A stretch of 64,000 nucleotides of DNA from Aureobasidium sp. EXF-3400 (taxonomy: Eukaryota; Ascomycota; Dothideomycetes; Dothideales; Saccotheciaceae), in NCBI GenBank assembly GCA_024195585.1, contig SWBL01000107.1, positions 82,262 to 146,261 on the forward strand. The letters run 5' to 3'. The number at the start of each line of letters is the position of its first letter. The stretch's first letter is position 1. The notes below the pieces were generated by a model, which was given only the letters and a program-made list of their open reading frames with translations, was not told where the DNA came from and made no database searches. Position numbers and translations under genes: made by a program. Shown piece after piece: positions 18,630-27,971 of this stretch.

Positions 18630-21386
18630 ATGGCCAGAATCAAGGTCTCAAGGCCCATAATCGAATATGATAGCCACCATGATGTCGACTCGAATCTGCC
18701 CATTCATACTGGACATCGTCAACCCCGACTCTCTTGGCGATTCGAAGCAACAGATCCTACACTAAGAGGCTGGCAACAAACCGGATACAAAGTCAAACTA
18801 TCTGCCTGGGGCCAGCCGCATCCAGAAATCTGTTGTGAGAGCCCCGAATCTGCGCTGGTCCCTTGGCCCGGAAAGCCCTTGTCCTTAGAGAGCAGCTGCA
18901 GAGTCAAAGTCCGCGTCGAGGGTAAAGTTGAATCTGGTGAAGTGGTGGCTTCATTGTGGTCAGAGGAAACGACCGTGGAGTTTGTGCCATCTCAGGACCA
19001 CTTCACCGCAAATTTTATTGGCTCTGCTCAACCTCAGTCCGATGGACCGCTTCGACCGCTTCGGTTCCGGAAGTCCTTCATTGTGCCTGATTATGATACT
19101 GTGGTGGACAAGGCAAAGTTGTATATCTCCGCTTATGGTGTATATCAAGTCTTTATCAACGGCCAACGAGTTGGAACCGACGAGATGGCACCGGGCTGGA
19201 CTAGCTATACACACCGTCACCTCTACCAGACACATGATGTTCGCGATCTTCTAAAACCAGGAGGCAATGTCATCGGCATCGAGGTAGCTGAAGGATGGTA
19301 CGCTGGTCGGCTGGGTTGGGCTGGACAACGACACGTTTACGGCAAAGCCCTTGGGGCATTCGCTCAGCTTGAGATGGTCGCAACAGAGCGACAAGATGCT
19401 ATTACGATCATAACGGATGAGACATGGAAGTGTAGTTATGGTCCCTTGATTAACAGCAGCATATATGACGGTAAACTATACGATGCTAGAGAAGAGCGAA
19501 CTGGCTGGACCGATGACCCTGATCTTCAGGACTCAGGCTGGATGCCAACAAAAGTATTAGCATTTACTTCAGCCAAGTTCCTTCCATCCGACGTTCCTCC
19601 AGTCAGAGTGACTCAGCATATCAAACCCGAACGAATATTCGACAGCAAGTCTGGTAAGACCATCATTGATTTTGGACAAAACCTCGTTGGCAAGCTGTTT
19701 GTGAAGTATCTTCGGAAACCAGCAGACCACAAGATAGTCTTCCGCCATGCCGAGGTGATTGAAAATGGTGAGCTTGGAGTACGTCCGCTTCGAAGTGCTG
19801 CAGCCACGGACACTATCATCTCAAGCGGCAACGTCATTGATAATTGGTCACCACGACATACTTTCCATGGTTTCAGATACGTGGAAGTTGAAGGCTGGAC
19901 ATCGTCAGATAAAGAGTGTCCATTGACGCTGGATAGCATCGAAGCACTTGTCATGCATACAGACATGAAGCGGACTGGCTGGTTCTCGTGTTCAGACTCG
20001 CTCGTGAACAAATTACATGAGAATACTGTCTGGAGTATGCGTGGTAACTTTTTGTCAATACCAACAGATTGTCCACAACGAGACGAACGATTAGGATGGA
20101 CTGGCGACATACAAGTTTTCGGTCCATCGGCCAATTTTCTATTCGATACTGGTGCTATGCTCGGTCACTGGCTAGAAGATGTTGCTGCTGAGCAAGCAGA
20201 GCATAACGGCATACCGCCATTCGTCGTCCCCAACATTCTTGCTTCTGACACCGGGGACCACTCATGGGGCGAATTTCCTCAAGCGGTGTGGGATGATGTG
20301 GTCATTCTGTTGCCGTGGTCTCTATATCGTGCATTTGGAGATATTGAGATTTTGAAGCGCCAATATCCCAGTATGCAGATGTGGCTTGACAAAGGCGTCA
20401 GGAGAGGCACTGACGACCTCTGGGATCCGTCCTTCCATCAGCTCGGAGATTGGCTGGATCCAAGCGCGCCACCAGACAGACCTGGAGAAGCGAAGACCGA
20501 CGGAACTTTCGTCGCAGACGCGTATATCGTGCATGTGACTCGACTCATGAGTATTATCAGTGACCTTCTTGAGAACAAGGGAGAAGCCGCCAGATACACC
20601 CTTGAACATAAGAAATTGAAGAAGGCCTTCGGAAGAAAATACATCACCATCGAAGGCCTCCCTGTTGCCGATACTCAGACTGGTATCGCTTTGGCAATCG
20701 TATTTGATCTGTTCAAAACGCCTGACCAAGCAAAGGTAGCAGCAGCCAGATTGGAGAGAGCAGTCAAGTTGGCAGACTTCAAAGTGTCCACCGGATTTGT
20801 CGGAACTCCAATCATCACACATGCATTATCTTCAGTCGGTCTGCAGAACTTGGCTTATCGCATGCTGTTCGAGAAGGAATGTCCGTCATGGCTCTATCCA
20901 ATTACAATGGGAGCTACCACTACTTGGGAACGTTGGAACAGTATGTTTCCAGACGGCAGCATCAATCCTGGAGAGATGACGAGTTTCAATCACTATGCTC
21001 TAGGTTCAATTGTCAATTGGCTGCACGAGGTCGTTGGTGGCATCAGTCCGTTTGAACCAGGCTGGAAGCACTCGCTGATTAGACCTGTTCCTGGTGGCTC
21101 GCTCACACATGCGGAGGTCAGACATGATACGCCTTACGGCATGATGAGTTGCAAGTGGTCTGTTGATGCTAATCATTTCACACTCTCCTTGACGGTACCG
21201 CCCAACACGACCGCAAGAGTTGTCATGCCCAACAAGCAAGCAAGCACGATCCTAGGAGAGCAAGAAGAAGGCATCGAAGTGGGATCTGGATTTTACGAGT
21301 TTTCGTGTGCTCATGAACCTGAGAAATGGAAGCCTACAGCTATCTCCGTTCCATTCTTTACACCAGTTAAGAAGGAGCCATGGTGA
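18630..21386 (+). CDS. Alpha-L-rhamnosidase, glycoside hydrolase family 78
   Basis: This single-exon protein has 918 residues. It matches the GH78 layout: an N-terminal beta domain (PRLSWRFEATD, VKLSAWG), the rhamnosidase N domain (KLYISAYGVYQVFINGQRVG, then DEMAPGWTSYTHR), a concanavalin-like domain, the (alpha/alpha)6 barrel and a C-terminal beta domain (TPYGMMSCKW). The catalytic stretch DCPQRDERLGWTGD is at about residues 480-493 and is intact, as is TTWERWNSM further on. There is no signal peptide (it starts MARIKVSRPIIEYD), so the enzyme is predicted to be cytosolic and to remove terminal L-rhamnose from imported glycosides. The neighbouring MFS transporter fits that role. Substrate (flavonoid, pectin fragment or other) cannot be told. 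Confidence 0.93.
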   Translation: MARIKVSRPIIEYDSHHDVDSNLPIHTGHRQPRLSWRFEATDPTLRGWQQTGYKVKLSAWGQPHPEICCESPESALVPWPGKPLSLESSCRVKVRVEGKVESGEVVASLWSEETTVEFVPSQDHFTANFIGSAQPQSDGPLRPLRFRKSFIVPDYDTVVDKAKLYISAYGVYQVFINGQRVGTDEMAPGWTSYTHRHLYQTHDVRDLLKPGGNVIGIEVAEGWYAGRLGWAGQRHVYGKALGAFAQLEMVATERQDAITIITDETWKCSYGPLINSSIYDGKLYDAREERTGWTDDPDLQDSGWMPTKVLAFTSAKFLPSDVPPVRVTQHIKPERIFDSKSGKTIIDFGQNLVGKLFVKYLRKPADHKIVFRHAEVIENGELGVRPLRSAAATDTIISSGNVIDNWSPRHTFHGFRYVEVEGWTSSDKECPLTLDSIEALVMHTDMKRTGWFSCSDSLVNKLHENTVWSMRGNFLSIPTDCPQRDERLGWTGDIQVFGPSANFLFDTGAMLGHWLEDVAAEQAEHNGIPPFVVPNILASDTGDHSWGEFPQAVWDDVVILLPWSLYRAFGDIEILKRQYPSMQMWLDKGVRRGTDDLWDPSFHQLGDWLDPSAPPDRPGEAKTDGTFVADAYIVHVTRLMSIISDLLENKGEAARYTLEHKKLKKAFGRKYITIEGLPVADTQTGIALAIVFDLFKTPDQAKVAAARLERAVKLADFKVSTGFVGTPIITHALSSVGLQNLAYRMLFEKECPSWLYPITMGATTTWERWNSMFPDGSINPGEMTSFNHYALGSIVNWLHEVVGGISPFEPGWKHSLIRPVPGGSLTHAEVRHDTPYGMMSCKWSVDANHFTLSLTVPPNTTARVVMPNKQASTILGEQEEGIEVGSGFYEFSCAHEPEKWKPTAISVPFFTPVKKEPW

Positions 21387-21429
21387 TGAATCCAGATGGA
21401 GCTCCAACTTGCCCTGAACTCGAGACGTG

Positions 21430-22024
21430 TCAGGGTCTGTCTCGCACCGAGATCCTCAATACGCCATCAGAGCCTTTATACTTCGTATCCAGCTGTGTAT
21501 CAGCGTCACCACAGCCAGTCTCAATTGTCTTCAGAATCACTACAGCGGATTCAAGATCTGATCGTACTTGTATATACCCTTGCGGATCGTCGCTGAGTGG
21601 ATCTCTCGATAGGAGCAGGCATGTGTCATCCTGGTTCGTGGTATCATCTAGGATGACCATATTCGTTGGAGACAAATCTGTATCATTGAGATGCTGTACA
21701 GCAAAATCAACGATTTGCTGGGTACTAAAGCCTTCGTAAGGCCAAGGTTTGAGCAGATCGTCGTCTACTGGAGCTTCTGTCCTTGGTCTGATCAAAGAGA
21801 TGTCTCGGGAAGACATGAGGGTTGATTGGGGTTCCTCATACTCGCAGCGCCTGCATGCCGCATTTACTTGCTCAAAGAACCTATCTAGCACCTAAACGAC
21901 ACATCTCAGTTGGACGGACACGTAGTCAACAATGAAGCATCCTTACCATCTTGAATATTCGGGCGACCGGAAACACCGGAATGGTCGAGTCGATACAGTC
22001 GCGAGCAGAAACATCTTCGGCCAT
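21430..22024 (-). CDS. Hypothetical protein, two exons
   Basis: Exons are 22024-21947 and 21891-21430 (179 residues), joined in phase 0 across a 55-bp intron with GTAAGG donor and TTTAG acceptor. I do not recognise the family. Visible features are a paired-cysteine stretch (ACRRCEYEEP), then a mixed alpha/beta region with FSTQQIVDFAVQHL, DLSPTNMVILDDTTNQDDTCLLL and an acidic patch. This has the look of a small globular domain of the DUF6924 kind, but I cannot confirm that. The frame stays open upstream of the chosen ATG for about 120 nt, so the true start could be further up. It is convergent with the rhamnosidase (43 bp between stops). Confidence 0.55.
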
Positions 22025-22331
22025 ACTTTCCGCATCCTCAACCTGGTACTGTATATGGATTGCACAAGCGATCACTCGAAGGAAAGAAGGTGCTCTCGTC
22101 AAGAACCACGATGTGCAGTCCAAGAAGAGTGACGCAACCTTCTTGGCGAAACACTACTGCTAATGCCAATGTTCTGTTATTCCCGATATGCGAACGCTTC
22201 AACAATATCATGAGTGCTTGCCAGATGATTCCCAGACAACAAAACCGATATCAACATATGCCTTGAATCAAGATGCAAATATCCCCTCTACCCTCTTCGT
22301 CTTTTCCATCCACCTCCGTCCAACACATCTC

Positions 22332-22763
22332 TCACAACCCTAAAGGATTCTGCCCATTCTGCTCTTTACCCCCAAACTTCTCATACGCTTCTCCTTTCTT
22401 TGGTTGATCTTGTTTCGTAAACCCCGCCATTCTATCTCCGGTCCCTCCTACTAGGTTTCCCACTGGTGAGAGGCCTTTTTCTAGGCCTTTGCCTAGTGGG
22501 TCACCGAGGAAAGAAAGTAAACCTGTGTACAGGATCTGTTAGTAAAATGTCTGGTAGGAGGGAGGAGGAGGAATAGATGGAAAGAGGAAGGAAGGGGACT
22601 AGAGAGGGGGGAGAGGGAGGGGCCATTAGGCAAAGGAAGACCACTGACCTTTTTGCTCTTTGCTCCCCAGGTCTACTTGATTGATGTTATCGGGGAGGTT
22701 TTCGCGGAGTGTTCTGTTGATCTTGTCGTCGTCTTCCTTGGGAACGTTGATGTGGTTTGACAT
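22332..22763 (-). CDS. Small hydrophilic protein, 101 residues
   Basis: Exons are 22763-22649 and 22522-22332, joined across a 126-bp intron with GTCAGT donor and ACAG acceptor, phase 1. The protein has an acidic and asparagine-rich N-terminus (MSNHINVPKEDDDK). Its central segment is glycine-rich (SFLGDPLGKGLEKGLSPVGN), and the C-terminus is lysine- and glycine-rich (KPKKGEAYEKFGGK-like). It has no signal peptide or membrane helix and is probably disordered. Small proteins of this look are common in ascomycetes and often stress-related, but I give no function. The intron is rich in C and T on the coding strand. Confidence 0.7.
22552..22625. repeat. Purine-rich low-complexity tract inside an intron
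   Basis: A run of G and A (GGAGGGAGGAGGAGG, GGGGGGAGAGGGAGGGG) on the plus strand. On the coding strand it is a long polypyrimidine tract inside the intron of the 22332-22763 gene. Confidence 0.85.
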
Positions 22764-23177
22764 TGTTCTGGCTTTTGTGTTCTTCCCGCAATATATGCTC
22801 TCTTTGATCGATTCGATTATAGTTTTATCCTTCGGGCTGGATAATATCGAGGTTGTGAAATTAGTATGCAACAAGGACAATAAAGTTTGAATATGTCTCG
22901 GATTGGGTGATTTGCAGAGCAAAGAGCAGCAGAGGCTGTTGTATATAAAAGGAAGTGGACTGCCTCGGAAAAGAGGTGCACGCGCCATACCACAAAAACG
23001 TCATGCGGCACACGAGACCCCCGCCACAATCTGCAGGGCACGGGGGGTGACCACACTGACGACGATCAACAGCAAACAAGCTCCACAAAAGCTGTCATAC
23101 CACTATAAGACTTGATTGCAGAGAAAGAAAAAAGAAACCCAATATAGTATAGTAGTTTTCCCTGTAGGAAATTGGAC
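22764..23177. promoter_or_regulatory. Intergenic, no gene seen
   Basis: 414 bp holding the promoter of the small hydrophilic protein gene and the 3' region of the mannosyltransferase gene. No other feature is supported. Confidence 0.5.
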
Positions 23178-25328
23178 CTACTGTCCAGGCTTCAAAGCCC
23201 CGTTTTCTCTCGCTGTCTCCACGATCATTTTAAGCACATCCTTTTCCTTCTGTGTAAACTCATATGCTTTGTTACTCTTTAGTGTCGCCATGTTATGTCC
23301 TCCAATTCTCCACTCTGCGGCTTCGTGTGTCTCCTTGACTTCAGAGAGGTACACGTCCCAAGTGCTGACGTTAACGTGCTTGTTTTCCTCGTACTTGTCA
23401 TCAAGGATCCAGCCATTGAACCAGAGGGGTCTGTTGTTGAGGTCCAAGTGCAGAAGTTGAGGCGAGGAGACTGTATAGAGTTCATGAACTTTATCATCGC
23501 GTTTTGCGAGAGAGCCCTCTTTGTCGGCCTTTGTATCTTCGCTCGATTTGCCTCCAGACGCTGCGTCGTGCTGTTGGGTTGACTGCGATACTGGAGGTTG
23601 GTAGTTTTCGATGATTTCTGCTTTGCCCTCTACCAGTCTGTAGTAGACGTGCTCGGACACAACACCCATGTTGCCAGCGGCGCCTTCGTTGAACCAGTAG
23701 TCGGTGTCTCCAGCAAGTTCCCAGCCTAGCCAAAAAGTCTCCTTATCGCCATAGAATAGCGAGTATACACCCTTAGCGCCAGTCTTGGCGTTGTCATCAC
23801 GATCAGGACCATTCATACGGCTGACAGTCAACATAGCGACGAAGTGACGCCACTTGTCTACGACAAGACATCCAGATTCCTGCTGCTCACGACTTTCACC
23901 AGTCCAGTAGCGAGAAGTCTGTGCTTTTTTCGAGATGGGCTTGGGAAGAATGTCTTTGAGCCACTGCTTGCGAGACGACGGAGCGTAAACCCTGTCACGG
24001 AAGAACAAAGCGCCAGTTTCGACATAGCCAGGATCTTCGAACAACTCTGCAGGATTGACGAAGAACAGCGTATCGGCATCAAGGTAAATCACCTCGCGGA
24101 AGCTGGACATGAGCAGTGCGAATGCCTTTGATGCCCACCCCTTGAGCTCCCATCCTTCGTCCGAGACCATCTGGCTCAAGTCGCGGGTGACAACACCAGG
24201 GATAGACTCAAGCTTCATTCTCCAATCATCGTTGAGATCGTTCTCGCCCAAATACATGATCTCGACTGGAAGTTTACATCCCAGCTTGCGGAAAGACATG
24301 ATCGAAGTCAGAATGAAAGGAGCTTGCTTGTCGTTTCCAGAGAGAACGATGCCACGACCACCGTTGCGGAAGTGCGAGTGAAGAGTCAGATGGTCGGCAA
24401 AGTAAGGAGATGTGTATGGGTACAGGATACTCGACAGTTTTGCCAAGAAGGCTCTGTACCTCTCGTAGGCTCTGATGATGTCCCCACGCTCCAGGTCCGA
24501 AACATCGGCAAGTTCTTTTTCAGGGGCATTCTCTAGGTAGTTGATGACGTCGTCGCGGACATAGGTCAGCTTTGTATCAGCAACAACATGAAGTGCCTCC
24601 CAGACAGTAAAGAATTTGTGGAAAGCCCTGGCTCTAATACCCAGCTCTTTCAGACGATCTTGACCACCGCCCTCAAGTGGGCGAAGTAAGTCGCGGGTGT
24701 AGATCTCGTCTGGAACCATGTGAAGGACATCTCTCAGAGCCTCGCGGAAGGAGTACTTCTCGCCATTACCAATGTTGTGAGCAACAAATGGTGTGGATTG
24801 GGTGTGGTGCGATGGCTCGACAGCCGGCTCCTCGTCACTGCCAGTCGGCGATACATAGTCAGAGCCTTCCTTCATCTCGGGATCCTTGTTGTCGGTTTGC
24901 GAGTCCTTGAGTTTCTCGTACTCGGCCTCTTCATCTCCTTCAATACGATCGACAGTATGTTCCATCTCTTTTCCATCGTCCGATGTGCTCTCACCTTGCT
25001 CCTCGTCGGGCTCGGTCCACCTGCCACTTTCTGTATCGCTGTAGCCACGCGGCGGTGCCTTCTCGCCAACAGGTTTCTCAGCGTGATCACCGAAGCTGAC
25101 TTTGTCTTGTATGGTCGTGGGTACCCATTGTGACGATTCGGGTCCACGTGTTGCAACGATATAGCAAAGTACGATAGCAAGAGAAATGGCAAGTATGCGG
25201 ACAATATGAGTTCGTCGTCGTGGTTGGTGGAAGTAATCTGTGTATTTCGACGGCGAGCCTGGTGTTAATGCGGGTGTTCGGAATCCTCTTGTGGGTGTGC
25301 TGCTCCGTGAGGGCAAGTTGCTGTACAT
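23178..25328 (-). CDS. Golgi alpha-1,3-mannosyltransferase, GT71 (Mnn1) family
   Basis: This single-exon protein has 716 residues. It is a type II membrane protein: a short basic cytosolic tail, a signal anchor at about residues 42-60 (IVRILAISLAIVLCYIVAT), an acidic Glu/Asp/Ser-rich stem (about 65-215) and a lumenal catalytic domain. GGRGIVLSGNDKQAPF and the metal-binding LDADTLFF (near residue 414), followed by ETGALFFRDR, WTGESREQQESGCLVVDK and the late GDTDYWFNEGA, are typical of GT71. These enzymes add terminal alpha-1,3-mannose to N- or O-glycans using GDP-mannose. The start is the first ATG (MYSNLPSRSS); an upstream in-frame TTG was ignored. The acceptor glycan cannot be decided from sequence. 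Confidence 0.9.
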   Translation of the reverse strand: MYSNLPSRSSTPTRGFRTPALTPGSPSKYTDYFHQPRRRTHIVRILAISLAIVLCYIVATRGPESSQWVPTTIQDKVSFGDHAEKPVGEKAPPRGYSDTESGRWTEPDEEQGESTSDDGKEMEHTVDRIEGDEEAEYEKLKDSQTDNKDPEMKEGSDYVSPTGSDEEPAVEPSHHTQSTPFVAHNIGNGEKYSFREALRDVLHMVPDEIYTRDLLRPLEGGGQDRLKELGIRARAFHKFFTVWEALHVVADTKLTYVRDDVINYLENAPEKELADVSDLERGDIIRAYERYRAFLAKLSSILYPYTSPYFADHLTLHSHFRNGGRGIVLSGNDKQAPFILTSIMSFRKLGCKLPVEIMYLGENDLNDDWRMKLESIPGVVTRDLSQMVSDEGWELKGWASKAFALLMSSFREVIYLDADTLFFVNPAELFEDPGYVETGALFFRDRVYAPSSRKQWLKDILPKPISKKAQTSRYWTGESREQQESGCLVVDKWRHFVAMLTVSRMNGPDRDDNAKTGAKGVYSLFYGDKETFWLGWELAGDTDYWFNEGAAGNMGVVSEHVYYRLVEGKAEIIENYQPPVSQSTQQHDAASGGKSSEDTKADKEGSLAKRDDKVHELYTVSSPQLLHLDLNNRPLWFNGWILDDKYEENKHVNVSTWDVYLSEVKETHEAAEWRIGGHNMATLKSNKAYEFTQKEKDVLKMIVETARENGALKPGQ

Positions 25329-26420
25329 GTCGATCAAAGTGTGCCAATCGTGGTGTGCGATCGTGAGTAACAGCAAGCGCTATGTATGCCGACTGGCATC
25401 AAGAGTGCCTCTAGATGTAGGTGAGTAGTATATGATTGCGAAAGAAAGTGAGGGACAATTGGTTGTGGGTAAAGTCGCGGGACAAACTCCTTTTTAGAGA
25501 GTCATGCAGTTGATGCAGTAGCCATCAACATCACAATGCTGGGTGACAAAAGCCGAACTGCTCAATGCAGTTGTACTGACCGTTGTAATCGAAAGGCTCA
25601 AGGCCAGACTGTGCCAGAAAGCACACGAGCCCCTGTGTCAACGGCCACGGTGAAGACGAAAAGCTCAGGAGATCTGGCATGCTTCACCACCGAGCCGGTA
25701 AAGGAGAAGCATGACGATGCACACTACGCAACGGCATCAAAGGATATCATCACAGCATGCTGTATTCGAAGCTCGATGCCATAGAGACATGGCCAAGATG
25801 TCGACACCAGATACCGTGAAGGATATTTCCCTGTTCTTGAGACATGGCAGGTGAAGACGAGTAAGTAGCAGGACTAAAGAGGTGATGACCATTCGAAAGA
25901 CGTCGGCGCTAAAAGCCGAGACGAAAGCCAATTTTTGCCAAGAAACTCACGAATGCTTCTCCTCGAACGTACTCGTATTGTTAGCTACTTGATCCTGACA
26001 TTCAGAACTATGCTTTCCAAGCACGATTAAAGCATTGACTGGGTGAGAGCAGTGTCTTCAAAATTGCAGCAGTGGAAGTATCGACTTTTGCTGGCTACAA
26101 GGGATATCACTCTCGACTGAGCTCCGCGCCAAAGACCACATCAGCTCGTAGATCAATCACAAAAGCAAGATAAGGAATCTGGATAGGTATAAATCGTCGG
26201 CCGCTAGAAGTACAGAGGTTCGAGACTCGGTCAGAGCGCGCGGGTCAAATAGCCAGAGGGCTAAAATATGGACGCCCAAAAGGAATGCAAAGCCATCTTG
26301 CACATAAGGTGATACCGCAACCGAAAAACCACCTCGCATGATCTGAAGCGTCGCGCGGTAAGCGGGGATGCTCAGAGATGGTAGATCCAATGTCCAGCAT
26401 CGCTGCATATCATCTTCAAA
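25329..26420. other. 1.1-kb region without a supported gene
   Basis: It holds the promoter of the mannosyltransferase gene. An ATG-started plus-strand frame at 25536-25784 and a minus-strand frame at 26157-26408 have no recognisable content and poor context. Confidence 0.45.
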
Positions 26421-26876
26421 CTACCACGCTCTCGCTTCCTCTGTAATGTAAGGCGTCGAGGAGTAGCTGAGCCGAGCCGGATCCTCAACTGTGATCGCCT
26501 CTCCATCTGGGATCCATTCTTCGTCCGAGGTTGGTTGCCCATCCGCAATCGGTTTCGGAAGCCTGGTCTCGAGTGCGGCTTCTACAGGCTCTGATCCAGT
26601 TTCTTCGATGTAGAGTGTCGTCAGAGGCTCTTCAGCGACTGGTGGTTTCTCGTCGTTGATGTCTGGATCGGAAGGTGGATCTTGTTCTGGCTGGAGCTTG
26701 GTATGGTATTGAAACTGTTGTAAGAGATGTGGCTTGAGAGGGTCCTGCTGCTGCAACACGACAATGCGTTGCGTAGGTTGACCTGGACACTCCCCCTTCG
26801 ACCAGCAAGAAAGGTCCTTGTAGTTGTAAAACCTTCCATCCGGGTACTGAACATAGATCTCGGCCGGACCGTGCCT
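26421..26876 (-). other. Open reading frame continuing the Pmp3-like gene past an in-frame TAG
   Basis: 152 codons in the same frame as the upstream Pmp3-like gene, ending in a stop at 26421. There is no ATG in it. The sequence reads like real protein: EIYVQYPDGRFYNYKDLSCW, then a proline/glutamate-rich stretch and ITEEARAW at the end. It could be a readthrough extension, an exon reached by an unrecognised intron that removes the TAG, or the tail of a gene broken by a nonsense change. A non-canonical 84-nt intron (GTTTAC donor, CTACTAG acceptor) would keep the frame but has a weak donor. Confidence 0.5.
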
Positions 26877-27474
26877 CTAGTAGCGGTACCGAGTTTCTTG
26901 ATTCGCAGGGAAGTAGTAGGTACCGGCTCCAATTGCTGGAAGTCCATAACCTTGGTAAACGACTTTAGCACGGCCTTGTCTGACATCATCTCTCAACTCT
27001 GCAGCTCGCCTGCCGTCTGGGAAGCGTAGGATGATGTACCAGGCATGCAAGATACCAGGTGTCCAACCGAACAAGGTGAGGACGATGTTGATGAACAGAT
27101 GGTGATCACAGCCTGTTCTTTTCAGGACGGATAGTGGGGGTAAGAAGAGAGCTACGATGGCAAGAAACAGTCCACCCTGCGAATGGTTAATACAACTTTC
27201 AAATGTGCATTCCGATGCGACGAACCCAGAGTCCCATGATGAATGCGCGGTCAGGTGAACCAGGATGGATAAGGTCACAGAGGGAGCTGCTCAGTTGATA
27301 TAGATGTGGTGTAGAGATGATAGCGAGAGTGATGAGCGAGATGAGTCGATGGCAGATGAGAAGCAGAGGAAATGGAGTAGATTGGATACTCAATCAAGTT
27401 CTCACCTTGATGGCACCTTCCCCAAGCTGCCAAAGCATGTGAAGATGACAAAGTTGATTGTGAACATCAGCCAT
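26877..27474 (-). CDS. Pmp3 / UPF0057 family small membrane protein
   Basis: Proposed exons are 27474-27406 and 27176-26877 (122 residues), joined in phase 0 across a 229-bp intron. The second exon carries the family hallmark: GLFLAIVALFLPPLSVLKRTGC, then HHLFINIVLTLFGWTPGILH followed by AWYIIL, two hydrophobic segments with the conserved FLPP and GWxPGxxHA. Pmp3/Sna-type proteolipids sit in plasma or vacuolar membranes and affect cation homeostasis and membrane potential. A hydrophilic tail of about 50 residues follows (FPDGRRAAELRDD to RYRY), longer than in Pmp3 itself and more like the Sna3/Sna4 group. The first exon is uncertain; its intron is long for this genome. The stop is TAG with a long open frame beyond it. 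Confidence 0.7.
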
Positions 27475-27971
27475 GGATACTCGAGGGTAAGAGCGAATCA
27501 GCTTGGAGCAAATACCCTACCTTCTTCGTGGGAAGTCCGCTCGCCTATACTTGTTCAATTAGAAGGGATTTTAAAATTCAGTCATCCTTGTTCCTCCCAA
27601 TGATCCACAAACCGTCAAAACATTATAGTTGGGCGGTTCTCTCGCACAGATATTTATATATATATAGACGAGGCACCAGAGTACACAACTGTCTCCTGTC
27701 CTAAGAGTATGACTACGTAGATACCTCTAAATGATGTCTTTTCGTGGTCAATACCTCCTTCCAAAAACTATTGCGCATTCCGACAGCTACACTAGCAATA
27801 TTCGGTACATGGTTGCAACACACAAAAAGCATCGTAAACACAGATCGAGGTATCAGAACATTCTCAGTCATTGCTATTGCTATCACCATTTTGATGGCTT
27901 CGACAATATCAGCAGAAACAAGCCCAAGTTTCATCATCAGAAAAACCAATTTTTTTCAATCATTCAATAAG
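27475..27971. promoter_or_regulatory. Intergenic, no gene seen
   Basis: About 500 bp upstream of the Pmp3-like gene and downstream of the next minus-strand gene. It contains an AT dinucleotide run (TATATATATAGA near 27655). Confidence 0.5.

Noticed and set aside
25536..25784. 82-codon ATG-started plus-strand frame with several cysteines
   Set aside because: No signal peptide, no recognisable pattern, and it lies in the promoter region of the mannosyltransferase gene.
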